Assembly (NCBI RefSeq): GCF_026241195.1
Contig: NZ_JAPFQO010000001.1
Location: 620,001 to 684,000 of the forward strand
Direction of reading: 5' to 3'
DNA: 64,000 nt
From: Pontibacter anaerobius
GTDB taxonomy: Bacteria; Bacteroidota; Bacteroidia; Cytophagales; Hymenobacteraceae
Of this stretch, positions 45,004 to 57,100 are shown one piece after another (within the stretch, counting starts at the first letter, position 1; each line of letters starts with the position of its first letter). A model generated the notes under the pieces. That model worked only from the letters and a program-made list of their open reading frames with translations. It did not search any database and was not told the origin of the DNA. Both the position numbers and the translations under genes were made by a program.

Positions 45004-45054
45004 GCACATAAAGTAAGCAAAGCTTAGGCTGTGCGCCCTACTTGCCTTATGTGC
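45004..45054. terminator. Possible hairpin between convergent genes
   Basis: GCACATAAAGTAAG (45004-45017) and CTTGCCTTATGTGC (45041-45054) can pair over 14 positions with two mismatches (G-T pairs in RNA). A second small stem (AGCCTA / TAGGCT) overlaps its loop. It sits between the membrane-protein gene and the 3' end of queA. Confidence 0.4.
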
Positions 45055-45079
45055 GAGCTGATGATCGGATGAGCAATGT

Positions 45080-46291
45080 TTATGGCAGCAGCAGCGAGCT
45101 ATCGCCGTAGCTCAGGAAGCGGTAATCATGTTCCATGGCGTGCCGGTATACCTTGCGCCAGTTCTCCCCGATAAGAGCCGAAACCAGCAGCAGCAAGGTG
45201 CTTTCCGGCTGGTGGAAGTTGGTAACCAAACCATGGCACATCCTGAATGTATAGCCTGGCGCAATGATGATCTGCGTGCTGGCATGCAGGTGGTTTACGC
45301 CCTGGCGCACCATGTAGTGTAGTAGCGCCTCAAGTGCTTTTGCTGCAGACGGCGGATTCATACTTTCGTAGGCCTGCCATTGGCTCACCTGCAGCTCCTG
45401 CTGCGGTAGCTCCGGTTGCTCCAGTACCTTGGCTCCCAGCCAGTAAATGCTCTCCAGGCTGCGCATGCTGGTGGTGCCTACCGGTATAACCGGGTTGCCC
45501 TGCTGTTTCAAAAGCCTCTCAAGTACACTTTTGGTGATGTACAGCTGCTCGGCGTGCATCTCGTGCGCCTCCATGGTGTCGGCTTTCACCGGCTTAAAGG
45601 TGCCCGCGCCTACGTGCAGCGTCAGGTAAGCAGTGTCTATATGTTGGGCCTTCAGCGATTCCATCACACGATCTGTAAAGTGCAGGCCGGCGGTTGGCGC
45701 AGCCACGGCACCTTTCTGGTTGGCGTAGATGGTCTGGTAGCGGGTATGGTCGTCGGGTGTGAGGTCGCGGTTGAGGTAGGGGGGCAGGGGCAAACGGCCG
45801 CAGCGCTCCAGCACTTCGGCAAAGGTAAGCTCGGTTGGTTCCCACGTGAAACGTATCAGAAAATGACCTTCCTGCTGCGCCTCGCGCTCTGCCTGCAGTA
45901 CGCCACCCTCAAAGTGAAGCGTTACCGGGCCACTCTTCCAGCGCTTGTTGTTGCCCACCAGGCACTTCCAGGTGCTGCCCTCGGTTTGCTGCATGGCCAG
46001 CTGCACCTCGCGGTGCGGCGCCACGGGCTCCAGGCAGAATATCTCCACCAAACCACCGGTTTCTTTCTGCATCAGCAGTCTTGCCTGCACCACTTTGGTG
46101 TCGTTAAAAACCAGCAGCGTGTGCGGGGGCAGCAGCTGCGGCAGGTCGGTAAAAGTATGATCTACTATTTGGCCCTGGCGGTAGAGCAGCAGTTTGGACT
46201 GGTCGCGCTCCGGCAGCGGAAACTTGGCAATGCGCTCCTCGGGCAGCTCGTACACAAAATCCTTTATCGCCAGCTTCTTCGGGTCGGTCAT
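45080..46291 (-). CDS. queA: tRNA preQ1(34) S-adenosylmethionine ribosyltransferase-isomerase, 403 aa
   Basis: Penultimate-step enzyme of queuosine synthesis: transfers and isomerises ribosyl from SAM onto preQ1 in tRNA to give epoxyqueuosine. Signatures: IKDFVYELPEERIAKFPLPERDQSKLLLY, LLVFNDTKVVQARL, AGLHFT (GAVAAPTAGLHFTDRVMESL), HVGAGTFKPVKADTMEAHEMHAE and VTNFHQPESTLLLLVSAL. The length is slightly above the usual 340-360 because of an insertion in the middle (about 260-310). The upstream region carries two TATACTT copies within 30 bp of the start. Confidence 0.96.
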   Translation of the reverse strand: MTDPKKLAIKDFVYELPEERIAKFPLPERDQSKLLLYRQGQIVDHTFTDLPQLLPPHTLLVFNDTKVVQARLLMQKETGGLVEIFCLEPVAPHREVQLAMQQTEGSTWKCLVGNNKRWKSGPVTLHFEGGVLQAEREAQQEGHFLIRFTWEPTELTFAEVLERCGRLPLPPYLNRDLTPDDHTRYQTIYANQKGAVAAPTAGLHFTDRVMESLKAQHIDTAYLTLHVGAGTFKPVKADTMEAHEMHAEQLYITKSVLERLLKQQGNPVIPVGTTSMRSLESIYWLGAKVLEQPELPQQELQVSQWQAYESMNPPSAAKALEALLHYMVRQGVNHLHASTQIIIAPGYTFRMCHGLVTNFHQPESTLLLLVSALIGENWRKVYRHAMEHDYRFLSYGDSSLLLP

Positions 46292-46351
46292 TCGTAATCT
46301 AAAGTATAATCTTCAAAGTATAAACAGGGTGGCGCGATGCCTGCCGGTGGT

Positions 46352-46753
46352 TTAGAGACTGTTCTTCCCCTCCAGGTCATTTAGTTCCAGCTCCAGTGCC
46401 TTTACCGAGATCTGTATCTCGCGGATGGCTAGGGCCAGGGAAATCAGCATCATCAACAAACTAAAAGCAAAAACATACTTGCCCGCCGCTACATAATCGG
46501 CAAAAAGCAGAAACATACAGAGCACACAGCCAAACATGCTCAGGCTGCCGAAAGCCTGCATGTTCCGGATCAGGAGCAGCCGCTCGCGCAGGTTCTTTAT
46601 CTGGCTGTACACCAGCGGACTGCGGGAGGAGGCGTAGCGGTCTTTGAGGCTGCGGATAAGGCTGGCCAAACCCAGAAAGCGGTTGGTAAAGGCCAGCAGC
46701 AGCAACGACAGCGCCGGAAACAGCAGGGCGGGTGTGGTCAGGGTAATCTCCAT
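46352..46753 (-). CDS. DUF2721-domain membrane protein, 133 aa
   Basis: A short membrane protein with four hydrophobic segments. DUF2721 traits: TPALLFPALSLLLLAFTNRFLGLASLIRSLKDRY, then the internal helix of YSQIKNLRERLLLIRNMQAFGSLSMFGCVLCMFLLF and the final LALAIREIQISVKALELELNDL. Function not known. It lies 15 bp downstream of the acidic hypothetical protein gene in the same orientation, so the two may form one unit. Confidence 0.88.
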   Translation of the reverse strand: MEITLTTPALLFPALSLLLLAFTNRFLGLASLIRSLKDRYASSRSPLVYSQIKNLRERLLLIRNMQAFGSLSMFGCVLCMFLLFADYVAAGKYVFAFSLLMMLISLALAIREIQISVKALELELNDLEGKNSL

Positions 46754-46768
46754 ACTTTATACTTCCTA

Positions 46769-47314
46769 TCAGAGGTTTTTCAGGAAATCCTCGTCCAGCG
46801 GCTCAATGTCATCATCGTCTTCTTCCGGGTTGTGCGGGGCATCCCAGTCAACCTCGGCCAGTAGCTCCAGCCCATCCATGATAAGTTCGTCCAGTTCCTC
46901 TTTGGTGCCGGCGTCCAGCGTCTGCTCAAATAAGTGCAGGATCTCCTCGCGCTGCGGGTTCACGAATATCTCATGGTACAGGTTATCAAACGAGGCGATG
47001 CGCTTCTGCACGATCTTGTCAATCTCGCGCGTGTTTTTTGCCTTGATGGCCTCCTGCAGTACCTCCAGCACCTCTTTGCTTTTCTCGTTATCGGCCAGGC
47101 GCAGAAAAGCCTGCACAAAAGCAATGGCCACTCCCAGGCGCAGGCGTTCAAACCTGTAGCTGAGTTGCTCGCGGCTGGTGCCTTGGGAGAACTTGGCCTC
47201 ACGCAGGGCGCGCTCCAGGTCATTATACACGGTGGCGGCTCCCTCCTCAAATACCTGAGGGTTGGGGCTGTCGAAGGCGGTTTCTAATAGCAGTTCAAAG
47301 CTTTTGGCGCTCAT
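46769..47314 (-). CDS. Hypothetical acidic helical protein, 181 aa
   Basis: Cytoplasmic, alpha-helical (KSFELLLETAFDSPNPQVFEEGAATVYNDLERALREAKF, SYRFERLRLGVAIAFVQAFLRLADNEKSKEVLEVLQEAIKAKNTREIDKIVQKRIASF), with a very acidic C-terminal tail (NPEEDDDDIEPLDEDFL). No family recognised. It precedes the DUF2721 gene by 15 bp. Confidence 0.65.
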   Translation of the reverse strand: MSAKSFELLLETAFDSPNPQVFEEGAATVYNDLERALREAKFSQGTSREQLSYRFERLRLGVAIAFVQAFLRLADNEKSKEVLEVLQEAIKAKNTREIDKIVQKRIASFDNLYHEIFVNPQREEILHLFEQTLDAGTKEELDELIMDGLELLAEVDWDAPHNPEEDDDDIEPLDEDFLKNL

Positions 47315-47348
47315 GGCTGGTCTGGTTTATCATCTTGGAATAAGACTG

Positions 47349-47356
47349 CAAAGGTA
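47349..47356 (-). promoter_or_regulatory. -7 element TACCTTTG upstream of the acidic-protein gene
   Basis: TACCTTTG (TAnnTTTG) on the minus strand, 34 bp upstream of the ATG at 47314, in a normal position for a promoter. The -33 element is weak. Confidence 0.5.
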
Positions 47357-48177
47357 ATGGTTTATACTTTCTTTCACCACGCCTTGTTGGCTCTGAACAA
47401 TTTAAGTCTCCTGCTTGTGTGGCTGCTTCATGCAGTAGCACTAAAAATGCTTTAAAAGTGCTAGTTGCTGCAAGCGTGTTTTTGCATTTACAGAAGGCGT
47501 TCTTGTTCGGTTGTTCTTCCTGGTTCAGCTTGATACTCTCTTGCGAAATCACAAAGGAAGCCTGACTTATTTTGAATTATTTTTAATAAAGCTTGAGGAG
47601 TGGAAATAGGTGTGCTGTGTTATATTTAAAGTATATAATTGAAAAATTATAATTATAGCTTTTCTATATTACGATATATAATAAATATGTTTATTGTATT
47701 GCTCGCAATATATATTCCTGTTTAATTTGTCTGTCAATCAATAGGATGATACTTATACTTCTTGTTTTGTAGGTTTTGATTTGGTGTTGAAGTATGAGAA
47801 GCATGTGTAAATTGTACTGCATTTATGCATGATTCTTAGTGATAACACTGTTTTAGCCTCTTTTTACATGCTTTTAAGGTTGGTTTAGTGCAATCAGGCT
47901 TGAGGTGGGGCGGGAGTAGGCGTAGCAGCAGGCAAAGTGCTTTAGATTGGATAAAGACGATAGCGGTAAGTTGTGCTTTTGGTGAGCCAGAGAAGTATGA
48001 ATATTAGATTGTTTTAAGGTTTGATTATGGTTTTGCTAATATTTTGTGCTGCCAGAAGTGCAGGTAAATAGTACAAATTAAGTTGAGTAACTTAAGAGAA
48101 TCGCCTAGTGCCCTCTTTTATAATGAATTAACAAAGTATCCAAAGTATAAAATTGATATAGTTTTAACCGGTAGCTT
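47357..48177. other. Large AT-rich gap upstream of the giant adhesin gene
   Basis: About 820 bp, unusually AT-rich at about 47570-47720, with several poly-A/T tracts and repeated AAGTATA/TATACTT (for example 47376, 47754 and 48141). No convincing gene: the only open frame (minus strand, 47295-47552) has no homology feature and overlaps the promoter of the gene at 47314. It probably holds the promoter region of the giant gene; no exact TAnnTTTG was found near its start. Confidence 0.5.
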
Positions 48178-51100
48178 ATGAAAATAACCTTTACCCGAAA
48201 ACTCTCCTTCCTGTTTGCCATTTGCCTGTTAGGGGTGTTGCAGTTTGTGACATCCTTGAATGCGTTTGCTCAAGGCAAAGATAACACGGTGCCAACCTTT
48301 ACGGTTGACCTGAGAGGAAAGCCAAATGGTGTCTGGAATTCTGGTGAGGTATCCAGAAACGGACAGCTTTGCGGCGCGGCATCCAACGAGAACTGTGTGC
48401 AGTTCAAAATCCTGTTGGACCAGAACGCTGAGCAGATGGAGTTTGATATAGTTGATGGACCGGTACCTTCCGGCTCCATGGGCTACCAGATAGATTGCGG
48501 GCCGCAGACCCCGGTGGGGCAGCCGATCTGCGTGGACGTTTCCCAGCCGATAACCCTGACGCTTTGTATGCCCGGTAATGCCAAGGGTATATTTGAAGTT
48601 AGGTCGCTCGCGGCGTTCAATCCTCAGGATGATGTCTCGGTTACTACAGGTTGCTCGGCTACTCTAAGAGCCCCTCAGACCTTTGAGGCAGGAACCATCA
48701 CCTGGAAGGACATCACGTACAACGGAACCTATAATAAATATCTCAGCTTCCCGAACGGTGATACGGCTCCGGTTATAACCCCGGACGCAAACGCCCCGGC
48801 GTATGTAGACTATGAGGTTAGCGGAACAACGGTGGCGACGAAGTGCCCGGGCAGGTTCTTCTCTGATGTAGTGCGGGTATACTTCTACCCGCCGCCAACT
48901 GTTACCATTGGTCCGCAGCCTGCCATTATCTGCCCTGGGGGCAGCGGTGTGACGCTAACCGGTAATGTGACCGGCGGCGACGGCAACTGGGAATATATCT
49001 GGACGGACCCATCCGGTACGAAGGTGGGAGACCAGCTAAACTACACAGCCACGGCTGTGGGAACTTACAAGTTTGAGGTAAGAAACATAAACTACCCGAA
49101 TTGTCGGGAGTTCTCGGCTACGGTGGACGTGGTGTCGAACTTGGCGGCCAATGCCGGCCCGGACCAATTGGTGTGTTCGCAGAGCCCGGTGCAGTTGGCA
49201 GGTGTCATCACCGCAGCCACCGGAGGTATCTGGAGTGGGGGTGGAGGCACCTTCAGCCCAAGCAATACAGCGCTTAACGCCGTGTATACCCCAACAGCTT
49301 CCGAAATTGCGGCGGGCTCGGTTAAACTTACCCTCACCTCCACTGGCAACGGCTCATGTAGCCCGGTGAAGGATGATGTGCTGATCACGTTCTACCCGAT
49401 AGATGTGCAGCTGACGGGAACGCCTGTTATCTGTAGCGGCACCATGGGCACGGTTACGGCAAACGTAACCGGTGGCAATGGCACGATCTCTTATAAATGG
49501 AGCTCCGGCGAAACCACAGCCACCATCTCGAATAAGCCTGCCGGTACTTACACGGTAACTGTAACAGACGGCCAGAGCTGTGCTATCACAAAATCGTTTA
49601 CGGTGACGGAAGTAACCGGCCCGAGTGGCTTTACCGCCAGCACACAGTCGGAAACCTGCGGAAGCAGCAACGGCAGCGTAACGGTGAGCGGTGTAACGGG
49701 CGGCACGGCTCCTTATATGTATAGCGCAGACGGTGCCAGTTTCCAGACTTCTGCTACGCTGTCAGGGCTGGCCGCCGGTAACTACACTGTTTATGTGCAA
49801 GACGCCAACGGCTGTACGGTTACCAAAAGCATTACCATCACCAACATTGCGGGTCCTACTGCTGTAGCTGCCTCTACGGTAGCGGCATCCTGCGCCAACA
49901 ACGACGGTAGCATTAACGTGGGAGCCGTAACAGGGGGCACCTCTCCTTATACTTACTCCATTAACGGCACTACTTTCCAGAGCTCCACCAGCTTCGCGGG
50001 ACTGGCCTCCGGTGCTTACACTGTAACGGCGAAAGATGCCAACGGCTGTATCATCACTACCTCAGTCTCGGTAGCTAAAGAAACACTTACGAGCTTTACG
50101 GCAACCGGAGCCTCCTCTACCTGCGGGGCCAGTAATGCAAGTATAACCGTGAGCAATGTGCAGGGTGGCATCGCACCTTATACTTACAGCAGGGACGGTG
50201 TAAACTTCCAGACCTCGGCCACACTCACAGGTATGGCTGCCGGAACCTACACAGTAACAGTTAAAGACTCCAGAGGATGTACGCTGGCTAAATCGGTAAC
50301 GGTAGGCAACGTAGCAGGGCCAACAGACCTGGCGACGACTGCCAAAGCCTCTACCTGCGGCGACAGCAACGCCGAAATTACGGTAACAGGTGTAACCGGT
50401 GGCACGGGCTCTTATACCTATAGTATAGATGGCGCTACCTTCCAGGCATCGTCCAGCTTTACGGGCCTGGCTGCCGGCAACTATACGGTTTACGTGAAGG
50501 ACGGCAACGGCTGTATCTACTCAGAAGCGGTGGCCTTAACTAACATCGCTGGCCCGGATTTTACGGCTACTGCCATCTCCTCTACCTGCGGTGCCAGCAA
50601 CGGCCGCATCAACATCAGCGGCGTAACTGGCGGAACCACTCCTTATAAGTATAGCAAAGACGGGACAACCTTCCAGGATGCGGCTAGCTTCACAGGCTTG
50701 GCGGCAGGTACGTACAATATCACTGTAAAAGACGCCAACGGTTGTGCCCTGGTAAAGTCGGTTACGCTTACTGACATACCTGGCCCAAGCGATTTCGCGC
50801 TGGCGGCTAAGTCCTCTACCTGTGGCGCCAGCAATGGTAGCATAACCATAGGTGCCGTAACAGGCGGAACATCCGCTTATACTTATAGTATAGATGGTAA
50901 AACTTTCCAGGCATCGGCCACTTTTGGCTCACTTGCCGCTGGCGATTATACCATTACGGTGAAGGACGCCAATAGCTGTACAATAGCTAAAGCCATCACG
51001 GTAACGGATATGGCTGGCCCAACCAACCTGGCGGCTTCTTCTAAGTCTTCTACCTGCGGCGCGAGCAACGGCGAGCTGACCGTGACAGGCGTAACGGGCG

Positions 51101-54100
51101 GCACGGCTCCTTATACCTACAGCAAGGACGGCACAAACTTCCAGGCCTCAGCCACGCTGATCGGATTTTTAGCGGGTACGCATACGATCTATGCGAAGGA
51201 TGCTAATGGGTGTGTGGTGTCGGGTTCCTTTACAGTTGCCAACATCGCCGGCCCTACGGCAGTAGCGGCTACCTCACAGCCTGCCGGTTGTGCCAACAAC
51301 GACGGCAGCATTACTGTGGGTGCCGTAACCGGTGGCACGGCAACGTATACGTACTCCATCAACGGCACCAGCTTCCAGAGCTCAAAAACCTTTACCGGCC
51401 TGGCTTCCGGAACCTATACCGTAACGGCTAAAGATGCCAACGGCTGTATCGTTACCAGATCTATTTCGGTAGGGAAGACGGCCCCGACCAATTTTGCGAC
51501 TACCTCAGAACCATCTACCTGCGGCAGCAACAACGGTACCATCACAGTCGGCGCGGTTACGGGTGGCGTAGCTCCTTATACTTACAGCAAAGACGGCGCA
51601 AACTTCCAAACCTCTGCCACGCTGACCGGCTTTGTGGCAGGCTCTCACACCATCACAGTGAAAGATGCCAAAGGTTGTACCTTCTCCAAAGCGATCACGG
51701 TAACGGATGTGGCCGGACCTTCGGATCTGGCGACTGCTGCCACGGCTTCCACCTGCGGCAACAGCAACGGTCAGTTTACAGTGAGTGGCGTAACGGGAGG
51801 TACCTCGCCTTATACTTATAGCTTAGACGGAAAGAATTTCCAGACGTCAGATACTTTCACAGCACTGGCTGAAGGCACTTATACCGTTACAGTGAAAGAC
51901 GCCAACGGCTGTACTTATGCAGAAGAAGTGGCTGTGAGCAACATCGAAGGCCCGGCGTTTACACTTTCTTCCAAAGCTTCCACCTGCGGTGCCAGCAACG
52001 GAACAGTAACGGTGAACACACCAACGGGCGGCACGGCTCCTTATACGTATAGCAAAGACGGCACTACTTTCCAGACTTCAGCCACATTCTCAGGGCTGGC
52101 AGCCGGCGAGTACACCATCACGGTGAAAGATGCCAACGGTTGCTTGTTGCCTAAGACGATAGAAGTGACTGACATCCCGGGGCCAAGCGACCTGGCGATG
52201 ACGAGCAAGGCCTCTACCTGCGGCGACAGCAACGGTGTGATCAGCATCAGCGGCGTAACAGGTGGCACGGCCCCATATACCTATAGTATAGATGGCACGA
52301 ACTTCCAGGGCTCCCAGACATTCGGGGCAGTGCTGGCAGGGGAGTACACGGTAACAGTGAAGGACGCTAACGGCTGTATCTTCACAAAGGCGATCGTGGT
52401 AGATAACGTTGCCGGACCAACCGGAATCACGGCGAATACCACTTCTTCCACCTGCGGCAGCAACAACGGCGAAATCACCGTAACGGGAGTAACAGGCGGT
52501 GCAGGTGCTTATACGTATAGCAAGGATGGTGTGAACTTCCAGGCTTCGGCCACACTCACTGGTTTTGTAGCTGGTACCCACACGATCTACGCCAAAGACG
52601 CGAACGGTTGTACAGTGGCCAAGGCATTCACCGTGTCTGACATTGCCGGTCCATCGGCGGTGGCGGCTACCTCGCAGCCAGCCAGTTGTAACGACAACGA
52701 CGGCAGCATCACGGTAGGCAAGGTAACCGGCGGAACAGCCGGCTATACTTATAGCATCAACGGTACTACGTTCCAGAGCTCCACCAACTTTACAGGCCTG
52801 GCTTCCGGAACCTACACGGTAACGGCGAAAGATGCCAACGGTTGTATCGTTACCGCATCCGTAAAAGTTGACCTGAATGTACCAACTGCCTTTGCCAGCA
52901 CTTCGGTAGCCGCAACCTGCGGTCGTCCGGACGGGCAGCTGACAATAGGCACGGTAACCGGCGGCACGGCTCCTTATACTTACAGTATAAACGGTGGCAG
53001 CTTTCAGACTTCGGCTACCTTCAGCAACCTGCTGGCAGGCTCTTACAGCATCACGGTAAAAGATGCCAAAGGCTGTACGTTTACCGATGAGGTAGGCGTG
53101 CGCAACCTGGAGGGGCCAGCCTTTAACGCGGCGGCCACGGCTACTACCTGCGGCGCCGCTAACGGAAGTATTACGGTAAGCAACACTACCGGAGGAGTAG
53201 GGCCGTATACCTATAGTATAGATGGCGTGAACTTCCAGGCAGCTACCACTTTCAATAACCTGCTGGCCAAAAACTATACTGTTTACGCCAAGGATACGAA
53301 AGGCTGCGTTGGCACCAGCCAGGTAGTAGTGGAAGACATTGCCGGCCCAAGCGATTTCGTACTGACCGGAGCCTCCTCTACCTGCGGCGCCAGCAACGCT
53401 ACAATTTCGGTTAGCGAGATAGTTGGCGGCACGGCTCCTTATACCTACAGCAAGGACGGCACGAACTTCCAGAGCTCTGCTGCCTTCTCAGGATTAGCAG
53501 CTGGGGCGTACACCATCACGGTAAAAGACTCCAACGGCTGTATCATCAGCAAAGCCATCGAACTGCAGGATATCCCTGGCCCAAGCGACCTGACCTTAGC
53601 CTCTACGGCCTCTACCTGCGGCGACAGCAACGGTAAGATTGAGGTGAACGGGGTAGCGGGCGGCACCGCTCCTTATACTTTCTCGATTGATGGAAACACC
53701 TTCCAGTCAGCTGCTACGTTTGGCGCAGTGCTGGCAGGTGAGTATACCGTAACCGTAAAAGATGCCAACGGCTGTACGTTCTCCAGAGAGATTGTGGTAG
53801 ACAACATCGGTGGTCCAACAGGGCTTACCGCCAGCGCCACTTCCTCAACCTGCGGCGCTGCCAACGGTAAACTAACGATCACAGCGGCTACGGGTGGTGT
53901 GGCGCCATATACCTACAGCAAGGATGGCGTGAACTTCCAGGCTGGCCTGGAGTTCAACAACCTGCTGGCTGGCTCACACACCATCACGGTGAAGGATGCC
54001 AACGGCTGTACTTTCGCGAAAGCCTTCACGGTGGCTGACATTGCCGGCCCGTCGGCGGTGGCGGCGACATCGCAGCCGGCCAGCTGCCAGGACAACGACG

Positions 54101-57100
54101 GCAGCATCACGGTAGGCAAGGTAACCGGCGGAACATCAGCTTATACTTACTCCATCAACGGCACAACTTTCCAGAGCTCTACCAGCTTTACAGGTCTGGC
54201 TTCCGGAGAGTATACCATCACGGTGAAAGATGCCAACGGTTGTACAGCTACCACAGCAGTATCAGTTAACCAGAACGTACCAACCAACTTTGCCAGCACC
54301 ACGGTGGCCTCTACCTGTGGCGCGAGCAATGCAAGTATAACGGTTGGTTCTGTAACGGGCGGAACAGCGCCTTATACGTATAGCGTGAACAATGGCAGCT
54401 TTCAGGCTTCGGCAACGCTGAGCAACCTATTGGCTGGAACCTATACCATCACCGTGAAAGATGCCAAAGGCTGTACGTTCAGCAAAGAGGTAACGGTAGA
54501 AGACATCGCCGGACCATCTGCTCTGGCACTGGCTGGTAAGGCCTCGACCTGCGGAAGCACCAACGCCACCATCACGGTAAGCGGTGTAACCGGCGGAACG
54601 GCTCCTTATACTTTCAGCATCGACGGCACCAACTTCCAGAGCGGCACAAGCTTCGGCTCACTGCTTGCCGGAGACTATACCGTAACGGTGAAGGACGCTA
54701 ACGGCTGTACCTTTGCACAGGCTGTTACTTTAGAAGACATCCCTGGCCCATCTGCCTTTACTGCCTCAGCCACTGCCTCAAGCTGCGGTCGCTCGAACGG
54801 AAGTATAACAGTGGGAACCGTAACCGGCGGCACGGCTCCTTATACTTACAGCGCAGACGGTAACAACTTCCAGGAAGCCTCCACGCTGACTGGTCTGCTG
54901 GCCGGAGAGCACACCATTACGGTGAAAGACGCCAACGGCTGTATCGTGACAATGGGCGTAACAGTTGAAGACGTGGCCGGACCATCAGGACTGGAGCTGG
55001 CAAGCACAGCCTCTACCTGCGGCGCCAGCAACGGCAGCATCACGGTAGGCAAGGTGACTGGCGGCACGGCTCCTTATACCTATAGTATGGATGGTTCGAC
55101 TTTCCAGAGCGGGCCTACCTTTAGCGAGGTGCTGGCAGGAGAGTACACGATTACGGTGAAGGATGCCAACGGCTGTACTTTCTCTGCCAAGATCACGGTA
55201 GAAGACATCGCCGGGCCAAGCAACCTGACAGCCGCTACTACTTCTACTACATGTGGTGCCAGCAACGGTGCGATAAGTATAAATGGTGTAACCGGAGGAA
55301 AAGCGCCTTATACCTATAGTATAGACGGCACGAACTTCCAGGCTGCCGCTGCCTTTACAGAACTGGCTGCCGGCACACACACCATCACCGTGAAAGACGC
55401 CAACGGCTGTACCTATGTAAAAGCCATCGAGGTAACGAACATAGCAGGGCCGAGCGCTATAGCGGCTACCACCAGGGCGGCCAGCTGCGCCGACAACGAT
55501 GGCAGCATCTCGGTGGGTAACATCACCGGCGGGACGGCTCCTTATACCTACAGCATCAACGGAACAACCTTCCAGAGCGGCACAAGCTTTACAGGGCTGG
55601 CCTCCGGAGAGTATACCATCACGGTGAAAGATGCTAACGGTTGCCAGACAACAGAAACAGTGAAGGTGAGCAAGGACGGTCCGGCAAGCTTTGCCAGTAC
55701 CACTGCCGCCTCAACCTGCGGTGCTGAAAATGGCCGCATCTCGGTGGTGTCTGTGGATGGAGGCGCAACGCCTTATACCTATAGTATAAACGGCGGCAGC
55801 TTCCAGAGTTCAGCAGTCTTCACTTCGCTTCTTGCCGGTACCTACAGCGTTACCGTGAAAGATGCCAACGGCTGTACTTACACCGATGAGGTGGAAGTGA
55901 CCAACATCGAAGGCCCATCAGACCTGACAGCTTCTGCGACTACCGCTACCTGCGGCAACAGCAACGGCCAGATCAACGTGTCTGCGGTAACCGGTGGCAC
56001 GGCTCCTTATACCTATAGCAAGGACGGTGTGAACTTCCAGGCTTCGGCCACGCTTACAGGACTTGCCGCCGGCGAGTACCAGGTAACGGTGAAGGACGCC
56101 AACGGCTGTACGGTAGTGAAAGCGGTAACAGTGGCCAACGCCTCCGGTCCGGAAGGATTCACGGTGGCAGGCAAGGCCTCTACCTGCGGTGCAGCTAACG
56201 GCGAGGCTACGGTAAGTGCAGTGATCGGCGGTAAGGCTCCTTACACCTACAGCAAGGACGGCACGAACTTCCAGCCGGAAACTACCCTCACAGGATTAGC
56301 CGCCGGCAACCACACCATCACGGTGAAAGACGCCAACGGCTGTACCTTCACAAAACAAATAACCATAGAGGACATCGCCGGACCAGCCAACTACGAACTG
56401 GCTACTGTTTCTACTACCTGCGGCGCTGCCAACGGCTCGATAACAGTAAGCAACGTAACGGGCGGCACGGCTCCTTATACCTATGCCCTGAACGAAGGCG
56501 CATTCCAGGCTTCGGCTGCCTTTGCTGAGGTTACTGCCGGCGAGCACACCATCACGGTGAAGGATGCCAACGGCTGTACGTTAGTGAAGCAAGTAACGGT
56601 AAGCGATATCGCTGGCCCGTCGGACATCGCGGCGGCTACCACGCCAACCTCGTGCACAGCCAACAACGGTACCATTACCGTAAACGGCGTAACCGGTGGC
56701 ACGGCTCCTTATACTTACTCCCTGGATGGTGCCAAATACCAGGCAGCGGCAAACTTCGGTTCGCTGGCATCGGGAGAGTATGAAGTGTATGTGAAAGATG
56801 CCAACGGCTGCAGCACTGCTGTAACGGTAACGGTAGGCGTGAAAGGCCCGAAAGAGGCAAGCATCGCTGCCACAGACGCCACCTGCGGTGAGGAGAATGG
56901 ATCTATCACCATCACATCAGTAACCGATGGTACCAAACCACTCGCGTATAGTATAAACGGCGGCAGCTTCCAGGCCTCGGCCACTTTTGCCAACCTGCCT
57001 GCCGGTATTTATACCATCATCATCAAAGATGCGGAGGGATGCACACTGGAGGTGTCTCAGGGCGTGAGCAACAGCAATGCTGCTGCCTTTACCGCAACTG

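Noticed and set aside
47295..47552. 85-residue minus-strand open frame upstream of the adhesin gene
   Set aside because: No signal, motif or start context, and it overlaps the promoter and start of the gene at 47314.
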